The notes: a model not told the origin generated them from the letters alone. Positions 7,197-16,329 are shown, numbered from the stretch's first letter. The stretch is 64,000 nucleotides of DNA from Streptomyces sp. A3M-1-3 (GCF_024213665.1 NZ_JANAVP010000001.1:1-64000), one strand, 5' to 3'. Made by a program: numbers and translations.

Positions 7197-10172
7197 TCAG
7201 TTCTCCCTCTCCGCACTCTTCGCACCGGGTGCCCCGGACAGCGCGCCGTCGGGCGCCGGCTTGTCCAGGACCGCCAGGACCCGCAGCAGCGGCAGGCCCG
7301 TGGTGTTCAACTGCTCCAGCAGATGCGCCTGTTCGTCGGCGGTCTCCTCGATCTGCCGCTCCCGCCGGGCACTCGCGCCGGGCAGGGACTCCTGACGCCA
7401 CTCCTTCAGCCGGTCGCGGTACTCGGTGAGCGGGCCGCTGATCTGCTCCGCCCACTCGGCCTTGTACTTCTCCAGGTGGTCACGGGCCGCGGCCACCGCC
7501 GCCGGGACCAGCGACTGGAGGTGGGCGAGATCGCGGGGGCCGCCGGTACGGGCGAGAGCGGGACCCACCCGGGCCGCTGCCAGGGCGTCGGTCATCGGCT
7601 CGACGGGGGCGCCGGGTTCGGAGCTGACGGCCATCCAGCGCACGACGGTGGGGCGGCCGAGGGCGTTGGAGTAGATGCCCTGGATGAGGAAGGTGGGGTG
7701 GGTGACATGGGGCGAGGTGATGACCGGGGCCTCCTGCCGCCCGAACTGCACCAGGACCTTGTCGGTGAGCCACTCCACCACCGGGTGGATGTCGCTCAGG
7801 TGGGAGACCGTGGGCCACATGGAGTCCGTGGCCTCGCGGGCCTCCGTCAGCTTGTCCTGCGCCAGCTCCCGGTCGAAGGTGAGGATCATGCGCTCGGCGA
7901 CGCCCTGCTCCTTGAGGTAGGACGGCGGGAGCGCCTTGAGGCGGCGCAGCAGGTCGGGCGCCATGTCCGGGGAGAGGGAGAAGGAAGGGCGCCGCTTCGC
8001 GTCCTCGGCGTACGAGAGGCCGATGGCGTCCTCCGCCCGGTCCGCGTACAGCTCCGCGAACGCGGTGTTCACGAACGCCGCCGTGTCCCCGCCGAACAGC
8101 GAGGGAACCTCGGCGCGCGGCGGGAGCTCCTCCTCGGTGATGGTGTCGACCTGCCCGAAGAGCCCGGCGAGGTCGGTGTCGTCGGCGGCGGGCGCGGAGG
8201 CGAGGAAGTCCTCGACGGTGCCGCCCTCGACCAGCTCGCGGATCAGGCGCCGTTCCTCCTCATCGGCCCGGTAGTAGCCGGTCTCCGCCTCCGCCGTACC
8301 GTTCAGCTTGTGGGCCTCCTCCTCGCGCGCGAGGAGCTTCTCGGCGACCGTCCGGTCGTCCTTCGCGCCGGGCCGGGCGGAGGTGAGGATCAGCGCCCGG
8401 AACTGCGGCTGGTGCTGCTGCCCGTACCGGTCGATACGGCCGTTGCGCTGCTCGATGCGGATCAGGGACCACGGGATGTCGTAGTGGATGAGCTGGTGGC
8501 ACTGGCGGTGCAGGTTGACGCCCTCCGAGGCAACGTCGCCGGTGAACAGCAGCCGCACCGGGTCACCCGCGAGGCCGAACGCCTCCCGGCACAGCCGCTG
8601 CTCCTCCTCGCTCAGGCCGCCGTGCATAACCCGCACGGCCTTCACCGCGCCGTCCTTGTCGGCCTTGAAGCCGAGCCGGGCGGGCACCACCTTCGCCAGC
8701 CACTTGAGGGTGGGCACCCGCTCGGAGAAGACGACGACGCGGGTGGCGCTGCGCGGGCCCACCCCGATCTCCCTCAACTGCTCGACCAGCGCGTCCAGTT
8801 TGGCGGAGTCGCCCTGCGCCGTGCCGTCGCCCATGGAAGCGGTGAGGGCGCGCAGGCGGGCCAGGGCGGCCTGTTCCGGGCCGATCGCCAGGTCCGGGCG
8901 CAGGCCCTTCTCACCAGCCTTGCGCACCCGCTCCTCCAGTGCGGTGATACGGCGGGTGACCGTCTCAGCGAGAGCGACATGGGACGACAGGAACGTCTTC
9001 AGGACGTTGTACGCGAACAGCGGGTCGGTGCTCACCGAGCCGCCCGGGTCCTGGTCCGCCGTGCCGAACTCGGTGCTGCCGGACGGCGCGGGCAGCCAGT
9101 GCTCGGTCAGCTCCGCGAAGATCTTCTCCTCGGCCTCGGTGGCGGCACAGTGCAGGGACCTGGTGGGGCCCCGGTCCGCCCACTCCGTGCCGATGCCGTT
9201 GCGGACCTCGGGGCTGATCTTCGTACGGCGGATGAAGAGATGGCCGAGGTCGGCGGCCGGGTCGTAGTGGTCCGGGTCGGCGATCGCCGCCGGGTCGAGG
9301 AGGGTGATGAGATCGGCGAAGGACCGCTTGTCACCGTTGTGCGGGGTGGCGCTGGCCAGCAGCAGGGCGTCCGTGCGCGGGGCGAGGGTCTCGGCGAGGG
9401 CGCGGCGCTGACTGCCCTGGTTGATCAGGTTGTGCGACTCGTCGATGACGACCGCGTCCCACTGGATACGCTCCAGATGGTGCCGGTACTGGCCGATGTT
9501 CTTCAGCGTGTCGACGGAGATGATGACGCGCTTGTAGTGCGTGAAGGGGTTACGGCCGGCGGGGATCTCCCGCTGGATGCGCTGGATGCCCAGGGAGTCG
9601 AGCCGCACCAGCGGAATCGAGAAACGGGTCCACAGCTCGTGCTGGAACTGCTCCAGGACGCTCTGCGGGGTGACCACCAGGATGCGCTCGCCCCGGCCGC
9701 GCCGGATCAGCTCGGCGAGGGTCAGCCCGATCTCCAGCGTCTTGCCCAGGCCGACGACGTCGGCGATCAGGATGCGCGGACGGAGATTGCGCATCGAGAG
9801 GGCGAGTTCCGCCGGGCGCTGCTGATAGGGAAGCGGGTCCAGGAGGAAACGGTCGGTCAGGGCGAGACCGCGCTCGGACTGCGGCAGCGGCGTCTTGCGC
9901 AGAACCGCTTCGAGGAACAGCCGGCCCCGGCGGAAGTAGGAGGAGGTGTCGGGCACCAGAAACGTCTTCTCCGGCTCCAGAAGTTCGACCTTGTCGATCC
10001 CGGTGAAGAAGACGGCCTCCTCGTCCCGGACGAACTCCGAGACGCCGATCGCCTCGATCTGGTCACCGTCGTCCGGATGTCCGGCCCGGACAGCGGTCCT
10101 GACCAGCCATTCCTCGTCCCGTACGAGGATCTGCGCGCCGGGCGGATACCGGGTTTCCCCCTGCTGTGCCAC
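7197..10172 (-). CDS. SNF2-family helicase, DISARM DrmD-like
   Basis: A superfamily 2 ATPase. Residues given from the GTG at 10172: Walker A ADVVGLGKT (about 136), DESH Walker B (about 242), SATPHNG motif III, TGDVASEGVNLH motif V and QRNGRIDRYGQ motif VI (about 577). The spacing and the long C-terminus resemble the RapA/DrmD class. I chose GTG 10172 (991 residues) because GGAGGGG lies six bases upstream; ATGs at 10205 or 10304 would add up to 44 residues. Its stop is one base before the methyltransferase start, so the two are almost certainly co-translated. Expected role: ATP-driven DNA translocation or remodelling with the methyltransferase in host defence. DrmA, DrmB and DrmC are absent. 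Confidence 0.85.
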   Translation of the reverse strand: MAQQGETRYPPGAQILVRDEEWLVRTAVRAGHPDDGDQIEAIGVSEFVRDEEAVFFTGIDKVELLEPEKTFLVPDTSSYFRRGRLFLEAVLRKTPLPQSERGLALTDRFLLDPLPYQQRPAELALSMRNLRPRILIADVVGLGKTLEIGLTLAELIRRGRGERILVVTPQSVLEQFQHELWTRFSIPLVRLDSLGIQRIQREIPAGRNPFTHYKRVIISVDTLKNIGQYRHHLERIQWDAVVIDESHNLINQGSQRRALAETLAPRTDALLLASATPHNGDKRSFADLITLLDPAAIADPDHYDPAADLGHLFIRRTKISPEVRNGIGTEWADRGPTRSLHCAATEAEEKIFAELTEHWLPAPSGSTEFGTADQDPGGSVSTDPLFAYNVLKTFLSSHVALAETVTRRITALEERVRKAGEKGLRPDLAIGPEQAALARLRALTASMGDGTAQGDSAKLDALVEQLREIGVGPRSATRVVVFSERVPTLKWLAKVVPARLGFKADKDGAVKAVRVMHGGLSEEEQRLCREAFGLAGDPVRLLFTGDVASEGVNLHRQCHQLIHYDIPWSLIRIEQRNGRIDRYGQQHQPQFRALILTSARPGAKDDRTVAEKLLAREEEAHKLNGTAEAETGYYRADEEERRLIRELVEGGTVEDFLASAPAADDTDLAGLFGQVDTITEEELPPRAEVPSLFGGDTAAFVNTAFAELYADRAEDAIGLSYAEDAKRRPSFSLSPDMAPDLLRRLKALPPSYLKEQGVAERMILTFDRELAQDKLTEAREATDSMWPTVSHLSDIHPVVEWLTDKVLVQFGRQEAPVITSPHVTHPTFLIQGIYSNALGRPTVVRWMAVSSEPGAPVEPMTDALAAARVGPALARTGGPRDLAHLQSLVPAAVAAARDHLEKYKAEWAEQISGPLTEYRDRLKEWRQESLPGASARRERQIEETADEQAHLLEQLNTTGLPLLRVLAVLDKPAPDGALSGAPGAKSAEREN

Positions 10173-10423
10173 CGGTGGCCCCTCCATCGTCCCTGCCGTC
10201 GTCATGCCGTACGCCCTGCCTGGTACCGCCCGCCGCGCTGCCGGCCACGCCGTCATCGGCTGTGTCACCCGGCATGCACATGCCTTGTGCGTGCCGTCGG
10301 GCATGTGGAGAACGCGTCGCGATCAGTGCGCCGCAAGTGTTTCACGCGGCGCGCGAGGGCCGTGCCGATATGCCAGGTCATGTGCGGGACGGGCCTGCCG
10401 GACCCGTTCGGCGACGGTCCCGT

Positions 10424-11596
10424 TCAGAAACGCGCCTCCCGCGCGTAGGCCGCCCTCAGCTGCTCGGCGATCCGCACCGGGGCGGAGGGGCGGACGCCGG
10501 TGCGCGCGGAGGCGGCACCACCCGGCGCCGAAGCGGCCGACGGCACCGGAGTCTCGGCGGGCGGGGTCTCGGACGGAGCCTCTGACCGGTCGTCGCCCGG
10601 TTCGGCATCGCCCTCGGTGTCGGGCGTCTCGTCGTTCTCCCACGCGGCCACGTCCACGACGGTCGGTGTGTAGCCGGTCCACCCCTCCGGGAGGTCGTCC
10701 GTCGCCGGCGGCTCGGGTACCTCGACTGCGGGAGCGCGGTCGGTCAGCCGGCGCTTGGCCCGGGCCGCTGTCAGACCGCGGTCGGCGATGACGGCCACCA
10801 ACCGCTGGGTGACCTGGTCCAGCGTCGGCCGGGCTGCGGGATCGAGCGCGAGCATGTCGGAGACCAGCAGCACGAGTTCGGGCGGCAGGCCGCTCAGGTC
10901 GGGCGGAGTGGCCGGGTCCTCGATCTTGAGCGCGACCGCCTGCCAACTGGGCCCGGTGTAGGGGTAATGGCCGGTGGCGGCGTACAGCAGGACGGCGCCG
11001 AGACCGTAGACGTCGGCCGGGTGGTCGAGCTGGTGCTCGCCCCGGGCCTGCTCGGGCGGCATGCACAGGACCGAGCCGACGACCACGCCGGTCGCTGTCA
11101 GCGTGGAGCGCCGCTCCGCGAGCACGGCCAGACCGAAGTCGATCACCTTGGGGCCGTAGGAGGACAGGAGGATGTTCTGCGGCTTGAGGTCACGGTGCAG
11201 CAGTCCGGCCTCGTGCACCGTGCCGAGCCCCTCGGCGAGCAGCGCGCCGAGGCTGGCGGTCTCGACGAGCGGCAGCGGCCCGTGCCCGCTCACGTACGTC
11301 AGCAGGTCGGGACCGGCGACGAACTCGACCGCCAGCCAAGGCCTGTCCGCGTGGGCGTCCGCCGCGACGAAGGACGCGATGAACGGCCCGTACACCGTCT
11401 TGAGGCTGTCCACTTCGAGCAGGAAACGCGCCCTGCCGTCCTCATCGAGCACCGACGCCTTGATGACCTTGACGGCGACCTGGAAACCGGCGGCCGACTC
11501 ACCGAGATAGACCTGGCCCATCCCGCCCGAGCCGAGCCGGCACACCAGGGTGTATCCGCCGATGCTCCGCGGGTCGTCGTCCCTCAGTGGCTCCAC
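10424..11596 (-). CDS. Soluble Ser/Thr protein kinase (Hanks type)
   Basis: The GTG at 11596 has a strong AAGGGGAGG site. The 390-residue product has a full kinase domain: glycine loop GSGGMGQVY (about residue 22), lysine in VAVKVIK (about 40), catalytic loop HRDLKPQN (about 135), DFG (about 152) and PPEQA. After about residue 270 comes an acidic, proline-rich tail with no transmembrane helix and no PASTA or other sensor domain. It therefore should act in the cytoplasm. It sits between the DUF262 nuclease and the helicase on the same strand (gaps of about 150 and 250 bases). Kinase-plus-methyltransferase pairing recalls PglW/PglX, but PglW is far larger. It could instead be an unrelated Streptomyces kinase caught in the locus. 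Confidence 0.85.
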   Translation of the reverse strand: MEPLRDDDPRSIGGYTLVCRLGSGGMGQVYLGESAAGFQVAVKVIKASVLDEDGRARFLLEVDSLKTVYGPFIASFVAADAHADRPWLAVEFVAGPDLLTYVSGHGPLPLVETASLGALLAEGLGTVHEAGLLHRDLKPQNILLSSYGPKVIDFGLAVLAERRSTLTATGVVVGSVLCMPPEQARGEHQLDHPADVYGLGAVLLYAATGHYPYTGPSWQAVALKIEDPATPPDLSGLPPELVLLVSDMLALDPAARPTLDQVTQRLVAVIADRGLTAARAKRRLTDRAPAVEVPEPPATDDLPEGWTGYTPTVVDVAAWENDETPDTEGDAEPGDDRSEAPSETPPAETPVPSAASAPGGAASARTGVRPSAPVRIAEQLRAAYAREARF

Positions 11597-11748
11597 GGGC
11601 TGTGGGCCTCCCCTTGTGTGGTCCCGGCTGCCTAGCCCCCGGCCGGACGTCCGCTCCGCCGCCCGGGACACGCACCGGAAGTGTAAGCGAGGGCCGGTGC
11701 GAGCCGCGTGGCGCTCACACCGGACGGAGCCCCCGCCCGCCCAGCGCC

Positions 11749-14352
11749 TCAGGCGGGGTCCCGGTCCTGCCAGCGATCCCGGAACCAGGTGAGCGTCCCG
11801 ATCAGCAGCTCGCGGTTGCCGCTCTCCGCCAGGTGCGCCAGGCGGAAGTTGGGCCGCAGTTCGAGCTTGCCCTCCGGGATGTCGACGCCCGCCAACTCGT
11901 TGAGCCGCGCGAGGAGTTCGGCGCGCAGCGCACGGTCCGTGAACGGCTCCCGGGTCGCCATGTGCTGGAAGACCACTTCGGCCGTACCGCCCCGACCTCC
12001 GCCCGGGTAAAGGGTCATCGGCCAGACGCCTCGCCCAGGGAGGCCAGCTTCACCCAGCATCAGGAAGGCGCTGGTCGTGACCTTCCCGGTGCCGTAGCCG
12101 ACCCAGCCGCCGAGTTCCTCCCACCGCGCGAGCACCTCACTGACCGCGCTCACGGTCGCCGCGTTGTCGTCCGCCGCGAGCTGCCGGAGGAACCGCGCGG
12201 CACGGGTCTGCGCGGCCTGGCCTCCGGGGACGGGTTGTGCCATCTCCCCGGCCTCGTCCGGCTCGCCCTCCGCGTCAGCAACGAGCAGGGCGAGGTCATC
12301 ACTGGTGAGCCGCTGAGCCGGATCGGCGGCCCCGGTGATCGTGAAGTGGATGCCGTCGGCCGTCAGCAGCGCGCGGACGTCACCTTGGTCCTGCCCCTGG
12401 GAGGCCCAGCGAAAGCCGTCGGCGACCTTGCCCTCGGCATTGAGCACCCGATACGCGTTAGCCACGCCGGCGGTACCGGCAAGATGGTTGCCCACGGCCT
12501 GGGCCCCGGAACCGATGAACGCCGCGAGATCCCCGTACGACGTCCAGGTGCCGTGCGGAAGCGCGGCGAGCACCTGGTGGGCCAGATGCCAGTCGCGGCT
12601 GCGCTCGGCGCGGCCGACGCCGCGCAGCGGAGCGGGCCACAACCTGATCGCCCGTTCGGCGAGATCGTCGGCCCGGGCCAGGATCTCCTTCACACCCCAC
12701 CGGTCGGTGGCGGCGATACGGCGGTTCATCTCCAGGTGGCTGCCCTGCAGCAGTCCCTGTTTCCTCTCGAAAGGATGGTTGGACAACTCCGAGTTCACGG
12801 CGGTCAGCGTGAGGTTCCCGAGGGAGTGGATCAGCCGGGAGTGCAGGTCCTCCGCGCTCTCGCCGTCAGCCGCCTCCTCCTCCAGCACTCTCATCCACTC
12901 CTGTCCGGGTGACTGGGGCATGACGTGCTCGATGGTGAGCTGCGCCGAGGCGAAGTCCACCGGCTCGGGGTGCTCGTAACTCTCCTCAAGGCGCTGCAGC
13001 ACTCGCCTGCGCTGATGCGGGAGGCCGTACCGGTAGAAAGGCGCCTCCCGAATCTTCGTCCGCAGCTCCTCGTCGTCGGGCCAGAAGCGGTTCTCCGCGG
13101 AGAGCAGCCGATGCAGGCCGTCCGCGACCGGGACACCCTGCGGGAACTGTGCGGGGACGGCCTGGAAGATCCTGTTCAAGTTGTTCGGCGGCACCCGGCA
13201 GATCGTCCGGCGTACGAGGAAGCTTTCGATGTACTCCATGGCCCGTGCCGTCTCCGCGGCGTCCGACTCTCCGCGTTCCCGACGGTCGAACAGCAGCATC
13301 AACGCGGGGTAGGCGACCACCGCCTGCCAGTCCTGCAGCCGGGTCAGATGACCTCGTACCAGCGGATCGGGTTCGTTCTCAGGGCGGACGATCCGGCGGA
13401 AGTGGGCGCTGCGACGGTGGAGTTCCCTGATGTACGCCTCGATGTCGGCCTCGCTCACCTCCGGGCGCTCGAACCGCTGCTGCTGCGCGGCATAGAGATC
13501 CTGGCGGCGGACCCGGTCGTCGCCGTCGAGCACCAGCTGCAGCCACATGAGCTGTTCCAGCTCACTGTTGCTCAGGCTGCCCTGCATGGGCAGCCAGTAG
13601 GTTTCGTACACCTGCTCGCCGAGCGTCGGCAGCCTCATGAAGAGGTAGTTCCGCAGCAGGTCCGCCTGACTGAGCTTCAACCCCGTGTTGTTGAGGGACT
13701 CGAAGATGCGGTGGACGTTGTCGCCGCGCTCGGCGGTCACGGACACCAGCGTGAGACGGGACGTGATCGCCTGCTCGATGCGGAGCACGTTCTGGAACGC
13801 TGTCGGATCGTGCGCCTCGACAAGCTTGCGGCGGAAAAAGCGGTAGGCGGCGGCGACCCTGTCCCCCGCACTCTGCTCCTCCTGGGCCATCCGAATGTGT
13901 GCTGCGTACTGTGCGCGGTCGGCCTGGGTCGGCAGCAGACGGAAGTAATCGCTGCCGTGCTTGCGCTTGTTGATGAGGTATTCCTCATCGATGCGCTCCG
14001 CCTCTTCCGGCTGCGTGTCAGCGATGTGATAACGGATCGCGGCCAACGCCAGGGAGAGCGTGGTCAATCGCTGCTGGCCGTCGACAACAAGCCAGCGGGG
14101 AAAGGTCGCTTCGTTCTGCGGGGAGGGCGCGAGCACGACCGAACCCAGGAAGTGCGTGCTCGCCGTCCCACCGGACTCCAGCAGTTCGGCCTGTTCGAGG
14201 ATGTCACCCCACAACTGCGCCAGCTGCTTCTCCGTCCAGGAGTACGTCCGCTGATACAGCGGAACCTGGAACTGCTGAGCCCGTCCCTGTACAAGGTCGG
14301 CGAACAGAGTCTCTTTGGCCTGCATGACGTCTTGCACCCTCCGTCGCTTCAC
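11749..14352 (-). CDS. DUF262-DUF1524 (GmrSD-type) nuclease fused to an alkyltransferase-like domain
   Basis: The product is 867 residues. The N-terminus is DUF262: VPLYQRTYSW, FLGSVVL and VVDGQQRLTTL, the NTP-handling module of GmrS/BrxU-like type IV restriction enzymes. DUF1524 follows with the HNH signature IEHVMPQ (about residue 476), GNLTLTAVNSELSN and FxxK. Residues about 590-665 match the DNA-binding half of O6-alkylguanine transferases (LPHGTWTSYGDLAAF, QAVGNHLAG, YRVLNAEGKV). The PCHR cysteine site reads NAYR and the arginine finger reads Q, so alkyl transfer is excluded. A fourth region (about 700-867) is unassigned. Expected role: sensing and cutting modified or foreign DNA. It is the first gene of the minus-strand cassette. 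Confidence 0.85.
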   Translation of the reverse strand: MKRRRVQDVMQAKETLFADLVQGRAQQFQVPLYQRTYSWTEKQLAQLWGDILEQAELLESGGTASTHFLGSVVLAPSPQNEATFPRWLVVDGQQRLTTLSLALAAIRYHIADTQPEEAERIDEEYLINKRKHGSDYFRLLPTQADRAQYAAHIRMAQEEQSAGDRVAAAYRFFRRKLVEAHDPTAFQNVLRIEQAITSRLTLVSVTAERGDNVHRIFESLNNTGLKLSQADLLRNYLFMRLPTLGEQVYETYWLPMQGSLSNSELEQLMWLQLVLDGDDRVRRQDLYAAQQQRFERPEVSEADIEAYIRELHRRSAHFRRIVRPENEPDPLVRGHLTRLQDWQAVVAYPALMLLFDRRERGESDAAETARAMEYIESFLVRRTICRVPPNNLNRIFQAVPAQFPQGVPVADGLHRLLSAENRFWPDDEELRTKIREAPFYRYGLPHQRRRVLQRLEESYEHPEPVDFASAQLTIEHVMPQSPGQEWMRVLEEEAADGESAEDLHSRLIHSLGNLTLTAVNSELSNHPFERKQGLLQGSHLEMNRRIAATDRWGVKEILARADDLAERAIRLWPAPLRGVGRAERSRDWHLAHQVLAALPHGTWTSYGDLAAFIGSGAQAVGNHLAGTAGVANAYRVLNAEGKVADGFRWASQGQDQGDVRALLTADGIHFTITGAADPAQRLTSDDLALLVADAEGEPDEAGEMAQPVPGGQAAQTRAARFLRQLAADDNAATVSAVSEVLARWEELGGWVGYGTGKVTTSAFLMLGEAGLPGRGVWPMTLYPGGGRGGTAEVVFQHMATREPFTDRALRAELLARLNELAGVDIPEGKLELRPNFRLAHLAESGNRELLIGTLTWFRDRWQDRDPA

Positions 14353-14464
14353 CCGTTCGCACCTGAGGCAGAAGAGCCCATAGTGCCTCAGTCGGCATGG
14401 GAGTCAGCGCTGGTTCACCCTCTTCTCAAACCGCAGCTCGTCCACCGGCGTCCTGATCCGTTCC

Positions 14465-14897
14465 TCGGCACACGCCGGTGGTGGCGGCTCCGGCAAGGCC
14501 GACGGCGGTGGCTGCAACAGCTTCGTGCCCGGCACGAAGGTGCTGATGGCCGAAAGCTCCACCAAGGCGATGGAGAAGGTGGAGGTCGGCGACAAGGTCG
14601 TCGCCACCGACCCCAGGACCGGGGAGACCCGGATCGAGACGGTCTCCGCGGAGATTAAGAGCAAGGGCCTCAGCACCTGGTCAAGGTCACGATCGACGTC
14701 GACGGCAAGAGTGCGGGGAGATCGGCGCACTGTGCGATCTTGAGGGTCGTGGTCTGCCGATCGGAGGATCCAGGACGCAGTCCGTCGACGTCCGAGGTGG
14801 GTCCCAGGGGTGTGGATGGGATCGTCATGGCGTGCCTCGGGAGATGTGCCCCAACTGCAGGGTTCTCTTCACCTACCTGCTGAACGTCGACCACTGA
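14465..14897 (+). pseudogene. Polymorphic-toxin Hint-domain relic
   Basis: From about 14515 the frame reads CNSFVPGTKVLMAES, MEKVEVGDKVVATDP and ETRIETVSAEIK, the classic start of pretoxin Hint (autoproteolytic) domains in RHS/WXG-type polymorphic toxins, including the catalytic Cys of C-N-S-F. At about 14668 the frame slips by one base: the expected HLVKVTIDVDGKS continues in another frame, and homology ends by about 14735. A short tail at 14838-14897 encodes MCPNCRVLF...NVDH then stop, possibly the end of a zinc-binding toxin domain such as a deaminase; that is weak. No toxin N-terminus is present. The immunity-like gene starts 26 bases later. Confidence 0.6.
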
Positions 14898-14923
14898 TCC
14901 GTCATCCCTGAAAGGAGCGTCCC

Positions 14924-15604
14924 GTGAGATTGACAGCAGGGTCCGTCCGATTCCTGAACGAGGAAGTACGTGCCCCTCGTAGGCTTCCTGAGGTCGACTC
15001 GATCGAATTCCTGTCAGAGGCAGGAGACCTGGTCGAGCTACTCATGGAGGAATGGGAGGGAAGCACCCTTCCTTGCTGCGGAGGGAACTACTACGGGTGG
15101 ACCTTGCTCTCGGTCTCCCGAAACGGCTGGATGTCGTCCCCTGATGGGGACGAGTTCATCTGCATCGCGGAAAACCAGTACGCTCCCTGCGCAATTGTTC
15201 TGCGTCGCGACGGGAGGGTCGGAGTCTCGTGGAGCGGCGAATATCTGGACATGTTCGCCGACTTCGCGGAATTCATGGAGACGGTGACGCTCTGGTCGAC
15301 GATGCGGGGATGGACGGCAATGGAGAGTGCCGGACTCCGGTTCTCCGATGCCGTGGAGGTCATCTCCCGAGGGAGGGCTCACCCGGTGACAGGTGGGAGC
15401 ACCACCCGATGGGTGCGCTTCGACGACGCGGCCGTCCTGGAGGAGCCGTATCTGACCGGCTCCTCCGGCCGCCCGCCACGGATCCATGTCGTGGTGGCGG
15501 ACACCGAACTGCCGGCCCGGTCCGGATTCGTCGAATCCGATCCGAACGCCAAGTTCTCGACGATCGGCCGGGGGTTCCCCGAACTCCCGCCCCGCTGGGT
15601 CTGA
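14924..15604 (+). CDS. Probable immunity protein (SUKH-like)
   Basis: A GTG start with AAAGGAG seven bases upstream gives an intact 226-residue soluble acidic protein. The central segment (YYGWTLLSVSRNGWM, DEFICIAENQYAPCAIVLRRDG, LDMFADFAEFMETVTLW) follows the pattern of SUKH-type immunity proteins, which end a beta-rich core with a helix near FxxFxE. It directly follows a toxin relic, the usual place for an immunity gene. It would now be an orphan, possibly kept to protect against toxins of relatives. The family assignment comes from pattern resemblance only. Confidence 0.5.
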   Translation: MRLTAGSVRFLNEEVRAPRRLPEVDSIEFLSEAGDLVELLMEEWEGSTLPCCGGNYYGWTLLSVSRNGWMSSPDGDEFICIAENQYAPCAIVLRRDGRVGVSWSGEYLDMFADFAEFMETVTLWSTMRGWTAMESAGLRFSDAVEVISRGRAHPVTGGSTTRWVRFDDAAVLEEPYLTGSSGRPPRIHVVVADTELPARSGFVESDPNAKFSTIGRGFPELPPRWV

Positions 15605-15828
15605 GACCTGCTCCTGAACGCATGACCCGACAGGCCGGTCCCGAAAGGTGAAGGGGCAGCCCTGCCTTCCGGCATGAGGTGGCCGGCGAGCGATGCAGCC
15701 GAGGAGCACTCCCCACGACGCCCGTCTCCGGCCCCACAGGCATGGCTGCTTTCATGGCTACGTACGTAGCCGCGCGGTCCTGGTCGAACCGGTATGGACC
15801 GGGGTCCGGCGAAGCCCGTCGATCTACG

Positions 15829-15871
15829 AAAAAAGGGCCCCTGACCCGCAATTTCGCTGGTCAAGGGCCCT
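15829..15871 (-). terminator. Rho-independent terminator of rnpB
   Basis: On the minus strand AGGGCCCTTGACC pairs with GGTCAGGGGCCCT around a loop of about ten bases and is followed by TTTTTT. It starts six bases after the 3' end of the RNase P RNA. Confidence 0.9.
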
Positions 15872-15876
15872 GGGTG

Positions 15877-16286
15877 GCAGACGAGTCGGGCTGTACGCCG
15901 GGTTCTGTCTCCGGTGGGCCTCGCGGCCCGCCAGGAGGCGGCCATCCATCTAGGGTCGGCGTTGCCGCCGGCCTCGTGCGGTCTACCCGCGGACTCGGGC
16001 GGGCAGCCCTCGATCGTCCGCGCAGGGCCGTCTTGCGACGGCCCCTCTTGACCTTGCTCCGGGTGGGGTTTACCTAGCCGCCTGGGTCACCCCAGGCGCT
16101 GGTGGTCTCTTACACCACCGTTTCACCCTTACCGAGGACCGAGGTCCCCGGCGGTCTGTTTTCTGTGGCACTGTCCCGCGGGTCACCCCGGGTGGGCGTT
16201 ACCCACCACCCTGCCCTGTGGAGCCCGGACGTTCCTCGGCAAGATCCAAGGATCTTGACGCGGCCGCCCGCTCGGCTCGTCTGCCG
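15877..16286 (-). ncRNA. rnpB: RNase P RNA (bacterial type A)
   Basis: On the minus strand the RNA starts CGGCAGACGAGCCGAGCGG and ends with the pairing partner CCGACTCGTCTGCC. It contains the hallmarks GAGGAACGTCCGGGCTCC, GGGTAACGCCCA, CCACAGAAAACAGACCGCC, GGGTGAAACGGTGG, TAAGAGACCACCAGCGCC and AAACCCCACCCGGAGCAA. Length of about 410 nt and GC content fit Streptomyces RNase P RNA. It is the catalytic subunit that matures tRNA 5' ends. A strong terminator follows. Confidence 0.97.
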
Positions 16287-16329
16287 TAAGCAACATCGTA
16301 GACGGTCGGCGGACCTCGCCTCGACCGGC

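Noticed and set aside
5540..10448. Long open frames on the plus strand opposite the methyltransferase and helicase
   Set aside because: They are mirror products of the extreme third-position G/C bias: Arg/Ala/Gly-rich translations without domains, and exactly antisense to well-supported genes.
1577..14352. Complete DISARM, Pgl/BREX or MADS system
   Set aside because: The locus has DrmD-like and DrmMI/PglX-like proteins and a kinase, but no DrmA, DrmB, DrmC, PglY, PglZ, BrxC or specificity subunit, so I do not give it a known system name.
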